Virus record (IMG/VR): IMGVR_UViG_3300027499_000005
Span: 1 to 64,000 of that record
DNA from: a virus
Strand: one strand, 5' to 3'
DNA length: 64,000 bases
Part shown: positions 25,558 through 32,379 of the stretch, one piece after another
How positions within the stretch are numbered: the stretch's first letter is position 1
Layout: each line of letters starts with the position of its first letter
The notes under the pieces: model-generated
What the model was told of the DNA's origin: nothing
The model's input: the letters and a program-made list of their open reading frames with translations, nothing else
Database searches by the model: none
Program-made: the position numbers and the translations under genes

Positions 25558-25760
25558 AATACCAAAAGGGCGATCTTGTAAGGTTCAAAGAACCCAGCCG
25601 ATCTAACTTACCAGAACGCATTATGCTTATTACAAGCATCATTGATGAAGTATATACGATTCCCTACGGCGAAGGCTACAAATACAGGTTTCTCGATTCA
25701 GGTAGAGAAGAAATGTGTACCAAAGCCACTTTTGAGAAGATAACCGAAATGATAGGTTGA
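25554..25760 (+). CDS. KGDL-motif small protein (array member 12, last)
   Basis: 68 residues. MKYQKGDLVRFKEPSRSNLP, RIMLITSIIDEVY, YKYRFLDSGREEM, ending EMIG-stop (ATAGGTTGA). Last coding sequence before the early/late boundary. Confidence 0.7.
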   Translation: MKYQKGDLVRFKEPSRSNLPERIMLITSIIDEVYTIPYGEGYKYRFLDSGREEMCTKATFEKITEMIG

Positions 25761-25767
25761 ACGACAA

Positions 25768-25815
25768 ACATTCCCCCATAAAAACCCACATTCCCCCACA
25801 ATCCCCCATAATGCC
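25768..25815 (+). repeat. Short C-run repeats (TCCCCCAYA)
   Basis: ATTCCCCCATA, ATTCCCCCACA and ATCCCCCATA occur within 48 bases, right after the last array gene. The opposite strand would read TGGGGGA repeats. Possibly a protein-binding or replication element. Confidence 0.45.
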
Positions 25816-25855
25816 CATCCAAACATAACAAGACAAGATACAGACAAAGAACCCC

Positions 25856-25898
25856 GAATCCTGCCCCGAACGATCCATCCGTTCGCGGCGGGATTTTT
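25856..25898 (+). terminator. Strong Rho-independent terminator
   Basis: ATCCTGCCCCGAACG and CGTTCGCGGCGGGAT pair around a short loop (with two small mismatches), followed by TTTTTT. It closes the early region. Confidence 0.88.
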
Positions 25899-26419
25899 TC
25901 ATTTCACCGACAGCAATAACCAATAATGACCATTCATCCAAACCTTTTCGGCATTACAAAATAGAATAATAAACATTGGATAAGCCAGTAAATACCAATG
26001 TTCTCTTCTTATACTTCTAATACAACAATAACGACCGCAAATAAATAACCATTACACCTACCCTTCGCTTGGCTATTCTAATAACTGTTGTATAACGTCA
26101 GCAATAATCCATTATTCTCTGTGAGGGTGGGCCAACCTACTGTATTGGTGTCTGCTCTTAGTACCACCACAAAGCCCAAATAACAAGCATTTAAAGCCAC
26201 TCACAGCAAAGCCTGCTAGTTACAGGCTTCTCTGCTATTCGCTACCACTTCATTGTGAGGTTCTTTGATCCTATGTTATCTACTATCCAGCTCTTGGATG
26301 GCTCCTATCGGCTTGTGAGAAAGCTTCTAAGCACTCTTTCAGGTACCGTTTTATCTACCACCTAGAGAAAGTGTAATCAAATGATACTGGTGCTTTATCC
26401 TCGCTGTCAACGGAAGAAC

Positions 26420-26480
26420 AGAGAATGCAGTAGCTATCAGCATTCTCTGGCTAATGGGCATTGTAAGTCCCTCACAACGG
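26420..26480 (+). repeat. Structured repeat unit 1
   Basis: Perfect 9-bp stem AGAGAATGC/GCATTCTCT (26420-26428, 26440-26448) with 11-nt loop AGTAGCTATCA, then CTAATGGGCATTGTAAGTCC and CTCACAACGG. See unit 2. Confidence 0.6.
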
Positions 26481-26593
26481 TATGCTTTAGGATACCTGAA
26501 AGGAGTGTTTCGACTTGTACTATTCTATCTTCACCTAGAGCAAAGTGAATAAAACAATAATAGTGCTTGTAAGCCCCTCACAGCGAATACGGC

Positions 26594-26653
26594 GATAACA
26601 TAGGCGCTATCAATGTTCTCTCGATAATGGGCTTCTAAAGCGCCTCACAACGG
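26594..26653 (+). repeat. Structured repeat unit 2
   Basis: Stem AACAT/ATGTT (26597-26601, 26613-26617) with an 11-nt loop AGGCGCTATCA, then ATAATGGGCTTCTAAAGCGC and CTCACAACGG. Same order as unit 1 with a different stem sequence, so the pairing is kept while bases change. Confidence 0.6.
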
Positions 26654-27029
26654 CCATCCCCAAATGCCCCCAAAGGTATTCAGTTTTCTCTAGGTGCTAA
26701 CAGAACTATCACCAATACCTAAATAACAAAGGTCAAAGGATTCCTTTCAGAAGCCTCCGAAAATGACTGTCTTTTAAAAGTCGATGTTCTTCGAAACTAC
26801 CTTATCAGGGTACCCCCTCCCCCTCCCCTCCTCTGTGAGCCAGGTTGTAAGTACCATAGGGGGAAACCGGTTTTTTGCGGGCCTAATACACTCGCACAAC
26901 CCCAAGAAAAAATGAGAGATTTAAGAAGAGGCTCCAAGCATGGCTCCCTGTTATTCCCGAAAAAACAAATGACCTTTCAAAAGGCAGGTTGGCAAAAAAA
27001 TCCCAAGGGAAAAATGTGAGATTTTTTGA

Positions 27030-27040
27030 CTATTTATTGG
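27030..27040 (+). promoter_or_regulatory. CTATTTATTGG motif (candidate late promoter)
   Basis: CTATTTATTGG ends 21 bases before ATG 27061. First of a series of such motifs in the virion region; it also argues against any start upstream of 27061. Confidence 0.5.
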
Positions 27041-27060
27041 TGAACCATAAGGGAAAAAAT

Positions 27061-28572
27061 ATGAGATTTTCAGTAAGCGAATTTCGGGATATCATCAAGG
27101 AGGAAATCACAAGGGTATTGGATGAAGCAACAGCCGATCCTTCAGGACAAGATGAGCAAGGCTCTTTCAGACTTCCACCAATCAAGATTGCAGAAACTTG
27201 GGGTCGTCTGGAGAATGGTGACCGCGAGCGTTTATGGCGTTTTGCCAAGAATCTGCAAGGTGAAACTCTAGAAGCCAAAATTACACAAATTAACAAGTAT
27301 CTCACAGCCCCGGCCAAAGGTGCAGATGTAAACGAGATTTTGTCTGTAATGATGATTACAGAAATTCTATCTAACATCCTTACAGACTTTACCGAGTCTG
27401 CCGCTGGCTTCATTTTTGAAGCTTTCTTAGCTGGTTTGTTCGGCAAAGATTCAGTCCAAATCGTAGACGTTGAAGGCGTCGAAGACGAGGACGATTCACA
27501 AGGCGAAGGTCAAAAAGGCAAGCCAATTACCGACGTTGTTTTAGGCGGAAAGCATTACTCCCTAAAGCTACTCAAAGCCAAAGGAATGTTGGATCCAAAT
27601 ACAGGTAAAAGGTCAGCAGGAACTCAAGTTAAAGGTTCTTGGAGAAACATGTTAAGCCACCTTTTGAGCCAACCAGAGGTAACTTATCTTGATGTTAGAA
27701 AAGAGGCTACTGGTCAGCAACTTTCGTTTGGCGAAGTCACTGTCAAACTAGAAAACTTGTATAAAATCTTTATTGATCCATTCTTGCAACCAGTTGCTAA
27801 AGGCAAAGCAGTAACTATTAAAGACGTAGATCAGTTTATCGATCTTGTTATCAATCAGGCCAAAAATGATCTATTTATTGGAAGATCTGTGGTTGAATTG
27901 AAACCAAACCTTCCAGATGAAACTGAAGAATTCGTGAGACAATACGCAAAGAGACGCCCCGGACCATTACAAGAAGATTTGAGTCCAAATGAGAGACAGT
28001 TTACATTTGATGATTTTGCAGACATGGCCAATAGCGACCCAGAGGTTCTAAGAGATAAATTTGAAGATGTAAAATTCCCAACCGATATGAAGTATCGCCC
28101 ACTAAGTCAAGCTCCAATTCTATTCAGAATGTTTGGAGGTCCAGATAACATGCGTAAATTCTATGACCTATCCAAGCAATACGAAGAAAATCCAAGTCAG
28201 GAAACAAGAGCAGCGTTATTCGACATGATTAAAAAGCTGCCAGATGTTGTTGGCAAAGTTCAATTCGCATTCAGCCAAAAACAATTTGAAAGCATTTCTG
28301 AATTTAGACACATTGGCTCTTTGAACCTCGAAGAAGGCAGTCTAAAACAACTATGGCTACAGAACGCTCAATTACTAGAACAAACAATCGCACCTGTTTA
28401 CCGTGCATTTGACGATTTCAGCAATAGCATAGAAAACTACTTTACATCAGGCCAAGGGGATTTCGGACGCAAAGCATACGGTGACAAAGCCATTACATCC
28501 TCCGCAGACTTAAACAAAACCACGACAGCAGCCGTTACAAAGATGGAAGCTGCCCGCGACCAAAACAAGTAA
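27061..28572 (+). CDS. Virion-type protein with IIKEE tag and possible PD-(D/E)XK-like core
   Basis: 503 residues from ATG 27061 (TAAGGG upstream). The N-terminus MRFSVSEFRDIIKEEITRVL is one of four related tags in this region. Residues about 115-185 read ESAAGFIFEAFLAGLFG...ITDVVLGGKHYSLKLLKAKG; the Glu-helix followed by D-x(n)-S-x-K on strands resembles a PD-(D/E)XK nuclease core. The C-terminal half is helical and unrecognised. Packaging into the capsid is inferred from the tag. Confidence 0.65.
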   Translation: MRFSVSEFRDIIKEEITRVLDEATADPSGQDEQGSFRLPPIKIAETWGRLENGDRERLWRFAKNLQGETLEAKITQINKYLTAPAKGADVNEILSVMMITEILSNILTDFTESAAGFIFEAFLAGLFGKDSVQIVDVEGVEDEDDSQGEGQKGKPITDVVLGGKHYSLKLLKAKGMLDPNTGKRSAGTQVKGSWRNMLSHLLSQPEVTYLDVRKEATGQQLSFGEVTVKLENLYKIFIDPFLQPVAKGKAVTIKDVDQFIDLVINQAKNDLFIGRSVVELKPNLPDETEEFVRQYAKRRPGPLQEDLSPNERQFTFDDFADMANSDPEVLRDKFEDVKFPTDMKYRPLSQAPILFRMFGGPDNMRKFYDLSKQYEENPSQETRAALFDMIKKLPDVVGKVQFAFSQKQFESISEFRHIGSLNLEEGSLKQLWLQNAQLLEQTIAPVYRAFDDFSNSIENYFTSGQGDFGRKAYGDKAITSSADLNKTTTAAVTKMEAARDQNK

Positions 28573-28581
28573 TCGCCTCTT

Positions 28582-28617
28582 GACGCCCTGTTCTTTTGAG
28601 CAGGGCGTCTTTGTTTT
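28582..28617 (+). terminator. Rho-independent terminator
   Basis: Perfect 9-bp stem GACGCCCTG/CAGGGCGTC (28582-28590, 28601-28609) followed by TTTGTTTT. Confidence 0.88.
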
Positions 28618-28625
28618 CAAAATGA

Positions 28626-28635
28626 CTATTTATTG
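28626..28635 (+). promoter_or_regulatory. CTATTTATTG motif (candidate late promoter)
   Basis: Located between the terminator and ATG 28650 (14 bases before it), where a fresh promoter would be expected. Confidence 0.55.
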
Positions 28636-28649
28636 GGCGAGGTTCAATA

Positions 28650-29636
28650 ATGTATTCGTCGTTTAAGAAGCACCAACTCATAACCGAATCGTGGAGAAGG
28701 TTTCTTCTTGAAGCATCCGAAGAAGAGAAGAAGCATTTTGGTGATTGGATTGATGAAGAATTTCTTGATCAATTTCAAAAATATATATACGAAAAATCCC
28801 AAGATTATTACCTCGAAGAAGTTCCAACAGATAAGCTTAAGTTTATTGGGCAAGGTTCTTTCCGAGGAGTCTATCGTCCAAAGGGCGATAAGGATTATGT
28901 TGTTAAGTTTGCTCTTGGTGACGACGGCAGAGAAATGAATAAAACGGAATTTGAATTCCAAACCAAAAACGATTTATTTGCAAAAGTGTTTAAACATTCA
29001 GATGATTTTTCTTGGATTGTTATGGAATCTTTGAGAACAATTAAAAAGAATTCAGTTTTTAACGACTTCTTTCCGGAAATTGCAAGCATGTTTAACCAAC
29101 TTGGAATGGAATGGCAGACCCACAGGTTTATAACAGAAACAGTTTTTGGTCCCTTGAAGGTTAATAATCAAAGCGGTGCTTTGTCCCAAAGCTCCCCAAG
29201 CGCATCCGGTTGGGATATTGCTTATAAGGATGTTATTATCGCTGCGTTCCATAGATCAGCATATCTTGACTCTCCTGAATTTCAGGATAAGATTCTTGTT
29301 CCTGGGTTGGAGGAATTGAGGAAAAAAATCGAATCAGAAGGCGATCCAGAAAAGCTGAATGAGTTTATGGAAATGCAAAAAAGTTTGTTTGATAAAAAAC
29401 AATCCATTTCAATCAGAAAAGAACAAAGATTTAAATTATTATTTTCAACCCTTGAAAAAATCCTTGAACAAAGACTTATTCAGTTTTGCATCAGCTTTCC
29501 TCTTGTTCAAAGAATAAGAAGGGTCATCAAAGACTTTGGACTTCTTCATTCAGAGATAAGAGTGCTTAATACCGGTGTTAACTCAAAAGGAGAATTCAAA
29601 ATCTTGGATGCTTCGGTTGAAGAACAAATAGGATAA
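28650..29636 (+). CDS. Protein-kinase-like virion protein
   Basis: 328 residues. Tag-like N-terminus QLITESWRRFLLEA at 10-23. A kinase-style glycine-rich loop FIGQGSFRGVYRPKG (about 72-86) and VVKFAL with the candidate ATP-binding Lys follow. WIVMESL (about 120) looks like the hinge region. DFGLLHSEIRVLNTGV..GEFKILDA near 295-320 looks like a catalytic loop (H-x-E-x4-N) and metal site (LDA), but departs from the usual HxD and DFG. So an active or degenerate kinase, perhaps injected with DNA. Confidence 0.65.
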   Translation: MYSSFKKHQLITESWRRFLLEASEEEKKHFGDWIDEEFLDQFQKYIYEKSQDYYLEEVPTDKLKFIGQGSFRGVYRPKGDKDYVVKFALGDDGREMNKTEFEFQTKNDLFAKVFKHSDDFSWIVMESLRTIKKNSVFNDFFPEIASMFNQLGMEWQTHRFITETVFGPLKVNNQSGALSQSSPSASGWDIAYKDVIIAAFHRSAYLDSPEFQDKILVPGLEELRKKIESEGDPEKLNEFMEMQKSLFDKKQSISIRKEQRFKLLFSTLEKILEQRLIQFCISFPLVQRIRRVIKDFGLLHSEIRVLNTGVNSKGEFKILDASVEEQIG

Positions 29637-29637
29637 A

Positions 29638-29647
29638 CTATTTATTG
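29638..29647 (+). promoter_or_regulatory. CTATTTATTG motif (candidate late promoter)
   Basis: Directly after the kinase-like gene stop and 49 bases before ATG 29697. Confidence 0.5.
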
Positions 29648-29696
29648 TTAAAAAGTGTGTCGCGACATTTTATGTTAAAATCAAAAGGAGAATGAG

Positions 29697-29975
29697 ATGA
29701 AACTTACAGTGAATCAACTTCGTCGCATTATTAAGGAAGAAGTTGCAAGAACCCTTGGTGAAGCTCGCGGAGCAATCAACGAAATGACATTACCAGAAAT
29801 GTATGAGCAATTTATCAGCGCGCTGGAGGCCGAGCTATCGGATCCAGATACACAAGAAACCGCATTGGCCGGTCTTCGCAGATTGCTGGGAGTTAAGGTT
29901 AGTGATGAACTACTTGCCCGTGAAAAAGCAGCTCGCGAAGAGAAGAAAGCCAAAGGCGAGAAATTTAATATTTGA
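29697..29975 (+). CDS. Small IIKEE-tagged protein
   Basis: 92 residues from ATG 29697 behind AAAGGAGAATGAG. Tag MKLTVNQLRRIIKEEVARTL, then a helical body (TLPEMYEQFISALEAELSDP) and a Lys/Glu-rich end. The body has no recognised domain. Possibly cargo or scaffold of the prohead. Confidence 0.7.
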   Translation: MKLTVNQLRRIIKEEVARTLGEARGAINEMTLPEMYEQFISALEAELSDPDTQETALAGLRRLLGVKVSDELLAREKAAREEKKAKGEKFNI

Positions 29976-29999
29976 TTCTTAACCTTGTCCAACCCGAAT

Positions 30000-30030
30000 G
30001 CCCTGTCTTTATGGCAGGGCGTTTTTGTTT
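30000..30030 (+). terminator. Rho-independent terminator
   Basis: GCCCTG/CAGGGC stem (30000-30005, 30015-30020), 9-nt loop, then GTTTTTGTTT. Confidence 0.85.
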
Positions 30031-30039
30031 GTTGCTCTC

Positions 30040-30048
30040 CTATTTATC
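30040..30048 (+). promoter_or_regulatory. CTATTTATC motif (candidate late promoter)
   Basis: Between the terminator and ATG 30065, 16 bases before the start. Confidence 0.5.
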
Positions 30049-30064
30049 CTACTAGGGGAACATA

Positions 30065-30415
30065 ATGAAAATCACAATAAACCAACTTCGTCAGATTATC
30101 AAGGAAGAAATCTCAAAATCTGCTTTGATGAAAGAAATGAACGACTTTGCAGAAGAAGATGCTGCTTGGAAAGCTTTCACAACAGCGGTGAAAAATGCCA
30201 AACCTCACGACAATCTATTGAGTGATATTCTGCATGGTAGTCTTGAAAAGCTTGTTTATGTTATGCCGTATAACCCACAACTGAAGTCTATCCAATCAGA
30301 CTTGTTGGATCAAATCAAACAGGATCTGTCTGCCGAAGAACAAATGGAAATAATCGATGGTCTGGAGGATAGAGTAAGGGAAGCTCTTGGATTTGAAGGT
30401 GAAGGATACTACTGA
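30065..30415 (+). CDS. IIKEE-tagged protein
   Basis: 116 residues from ATG 30065 (TAGGGGAACATA). Tag MKITINQLRQIIKEEISKSA, then a helical acidic body (DFAEEDAAWKAFTTAVKNAK, QSDLLDQIKQDLSAEEQMEI). No known domain. Confidence 0.7.
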   Translation: MKITINQLRQIIKEEISKSALMKEMNDFAEEDAAWKAFTTAVKNAKPHDNLLSDILHGSLEKLVYVMPYNPQLKSIQSDLLDQIKQDLSAEEQMEIIDGLEDRVREALGFEGEGYY

Positions 30416-30427
30416 TCTGAGCGGGTG

Positions 30428-30436
30428 CTATTTACC
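30428..30436 (+). promoter_or_regulatory. CTATTTACC motif (weak candidate late promoter)
   Basis: A variant of the motif, only 6 bases before ATG 30442, so weaker evidence than the others. Confidence 0.3.
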
Positions 30437-30441
30437 TTATA

Positions 30442-30876
30442 ATGCTCAAGAAACTTATCTTCGGTTTTGCTATCGCAATCATTCTTCTTGCTTGCGTTGT
30501 TGTTGAGACAGCGGAAAAAAGTATTATCGAGGTTGTCCAGTATGAATGGTGGAGTCTAAAGCAAGCAAACCTCTTTATCTCGGAGGATGCTTGCTTTTAT
30601 ATTGATCCAAATAACTTGCTGCTTTATATTCATTATGTTGATTCAGGAGATTACTGGACTTATAACCTTGAATATGATGTGAATAAAAATGTCTTTTCTG
30701 TTGCAGATACTTCATTCTCTTTTTGGTTTCTTGGAGAAGAAGAAGCCCCAGAGGTTATTGTGAAGATGGGCGGATTGCAAAAGAAAAGCGAAATGGCCTT
30801 GTGCTATCCGCCAGATACGGTCGCGACCAGACTTGTCGAAAACGTCTCCAAAATGGTAAGGTTTGTTATAAACTAA
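30442..30876 (+). CDS. Putative lipoprotein
   Basis: 144 residues from ATG 30442. Basic start MLKK, hydrophobic segment IFGFAIAIILL, and a lipobox LLAC with Cys18, which is the usual site for lipid attachment. The rest is a beta-rich outside domain (VQYEWWSLKQANLF, FYIDPNNLLLYIHYVDSGDY) with two more cysteines. Phage lipoproteins often block superinfection; that role is inferred. Confidence 0.6.
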   Translation: MLKKLIFGFAIAIILLACVVVETAEKSIIEVVQYEWWSLKQANLFISEDACFYIDPNNLLLYIHYVDSGDYWTYNLEYDVNKNVFSVADTSFSFWFLGEEEAPEVIVKMGGLQKKSEMALCYPPDTVATRLVENVSKMVRFVIN

Positions 30877-30877
30877 A

Positions 30878-30887
30878 CTATTTATTG
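30878..30887 (+). promoter_or_regulatory. CTATTTATTG motif (candidate late promoter)
   Basis: Immediately after the lipoprotein stop, 16 bases before ATG 30904. Confidence 0.55.
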
Positions 30888-30903
30888 ACGGAGTGCCCAA
30901 AAA

Positions 30904-31209
30904 ATGAAAATGCGTTTGCTTATGGAAAACTGGTCTAACTATGTTGCTGAGAATGAGGAGAAGACTCTCGATGAGGGTCTTGCGAACAAAGCGGCTGCTA
31001 TTCCAGTTTTAGTTGCTGCCTTGTGGGGCGCAGATGCCACGAAACATGGTGATGTGACAACCCCTGTCAAACATGTACTCGATGTAATGCAGGTCGTTGC
31101 TAACGAGATCCCTGAAGGAGAGGAAATCAACGCTGCTAGCTTTATGGAGGCTCTTGCTACTAAGCTGGCGAATAAAGCAAGCGAAGTTGTATCTGGTGAG
31201 GAAGACTGA
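30904..31209 (+). CDS. Small tagged virion-type protein
   Basis: 101 residues. The N-terminus LLMENWSNYVAENEEK fits the second tag type (L-x-E-x-W). The body is Ala-rich and helical (ANKAAAIPVLVAALWGADAT). Its stop overlaps the next start at 31209 (TGATG). Confidence 0.65.
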   Translation: MKMRLLMENWSNYVAENEEKTLDEGLANKAAAIPVLVAALWGADATKHGDVTTPVKHVLDVMQVVANEIPEGEEINAASFMEALATKLANKASEVVSGEED

Positions 31210-31538
31210 TGAAAGTATCTCAGGATCGACTTCGCCAAATCATCAAGGAAGAAGTCACAAAACAAATCAGCGAAATCGTTGGTGACTTGACTATTCCTTA
31301 TGATGATGAGACTTTGACAAAGGCCGGTATTCTTGGACCCCACGGCAAGCCAAGACCAAGGAAGCCAATCTCTCCTTTCATTCCTTGGGAAGAAGTTAGC
31401 GATGAAGCTAAACAAATCGCTAGTGAACTTGAGAATGCCGAAGACTTCCGTGTTCTTGTTGGCCACAGTGAAACAACTTCTCTTGTACAGAAAGTGCTTG
31501 ATTTATTGCGCCGCAAAGGTGTAGGATTCGGTGAATGA
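31209..31538 (+). CDS. IIKEE-tagged protein
   Basis: 109 residues. Tag MKVSQDRLRQIIKEEVTKQI, a Pro/Lys-rich middle (GPHGKPRPRKPISPF), and a C-terminal helix region. The Pro-rich part and ISPFIPWEEVSDEAK are also seen in marine phage proteins of unknown function. Overlaps the next gene by ATGATG. Confidence 0.7.
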   Translation: MKVSQDRLRQIIKEEVTKQISEIVGDLTIPYDDETLTKAGILGPHGKPRPRKPISPFIPWEEVSDEAKQIASELENAEDFRVLVGHSETTSLVQKVLDLLRRKGVGFGE

Positions 31539-32332
31539 TGAAACTATTCGAAGCTAAGTGGAGACAGTTTATCAACGAAGAAGTTTCTCCTTCAAAGACT
31601 GCTTACTTTTTTGATTTTGATGAAACCTTGGCATTTGATAAGAATCCAACATATCTTTATTTTTTCGATAATGAACAAACTGCTGATGATCCAATCGCCA
31701 AGCAACTTCAAAGTAAAGAAGAACCAAGTCCTGTTTTTGACGCCGAAGGCGGCGAGATTATCGATCCATCAACTGGCGAACAAGCTGCTGGTTGGGTATA
31801 TCAGGTAATCGAAGACCAACATACTCTTGACAAAATGACAAAGCAGTTTGATAATGATCAAAATCGTCATCGTTTTTTCTTTGATTATTCTCGCTCTAGA
31901 ATCGTTAACGAACCAACAATCAATGTTCGTGTTATGAATATCTTCCTTAACAAGCTGCAAGATTCTCAAAATAATACTGTTTGCATCTTGACCGCTCGCG
32001 GTTCTGATGTTCAAGACGATTTGATGAATCTTTTCGATGATCTTCTCCGTCAAAAGAAAAGACAAACCTCTGTTCTCTCTGACCTTCACATTTTTACACT
32101 CGGATCAGGAGAATATGGCACAAGATCAAAAGGCGAGTTCATGGCTCAGTATTACCGCGAGAATCCTGAAGTTCAGAACGTTGCATTCTATGAGGATTCT
32201 GAAACAAACTTGGCCGGTGCAAAGGCAGCATTTGAGAATCCAGAGTTCAGAATGATGCTTGAAGAGCGCGGCGGAAATGCTGTTATTTACAAGGTTGTCC
32301 ACGGCGATCCACAAGTTTATTTGACCGTTTGA
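31535..32332 (+). CDS. HAD-superfamily phosphatase with N-terminal tag
   Basis: 265 residues. Tag MMKLFEAKWRQFINEEV. HAD motif I YFFDFDETLAFD at about residue 23-34, motif II CILTARGSD (about 150), and the acidic motif VAFYEDSETNLAGAK (about 215-229). Large cap insert between motifs I and II. The HAD domain could cleave phosphate from nucleotides or proteins. The tag suggests capsid delivery. Confidence 0.78.
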   Translation: MMKLFEAKWRQFINEEVSPSKTAYFFDFDETLAFDKNPTYLYFFDNEQTADDPIAKQLQSKEEPSPVFDAEGGEIIDPSTGEQAAGWVYQVIEDQHTLDKMTKQFDNDQNRHRFFFDYSRSRIVNEPTINVRVMNIFLNKLQDSQNNTVCILTARGSDVQDDLMNLFDDLLRQKKRQTSVLSDLHIFTLGSGEYGTRSKGEFMAQYYRENPEVQNVAFYEDSETNLAGAKAAFENPEFRMMLEERGGNAVIYKVVHGDPQVYLTV

Positions 32333-32335
32333 TCA

Positions 32336-32377
32336 GATATAACACCTCAGAACTATTTATTGTCTGAGGTGTATATC
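32336..32377 (+). promoter_or_regulatory. Hairpin with candidate late promoter in its loop and RBS in its stem
   Basis: GATATAACACCTCAGA (32336-32351) and TCTGAGGTGTATATC (32363-32377) pair over about 15 bp with one bulge. The loop is ACTATTTATTG, the proposed late motif. The 3' arm holds the Shine-Dalgarno GAGGTG of the gene at 32380. Read-through RNA would bury the site; RNA starting after the loop would expose it. Confidence 0.7.
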
Positions 32378-32379
32378 AA

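Larger units (their letters stand above)
25899..27029 (+). other. 1.1-kb non-coding boundary region
   Basis: No coding frame of convincing size or codon pattern is visible. The DNA is AT-rich at first, then contains hairpins and direct repeats (notably 26420-26480 and 26594-26653), three copies of a CACCTAGAGAAA-like word (about 26359, 26532, and inverted at about 26680), a C-run near 26815-26830, and a T-run. It separates early from virion genes, so an origin, packaging or regulatory role is possible. Confidence 0.5.

Noticed and set aside
26905-27003. Start of the 27061 gene further upstream (open frame to 26989)
   Set aside because: The upstream part contains the CTATTTATTGG motif and no ribosome site, while ATG 27061 begins the shared tag.
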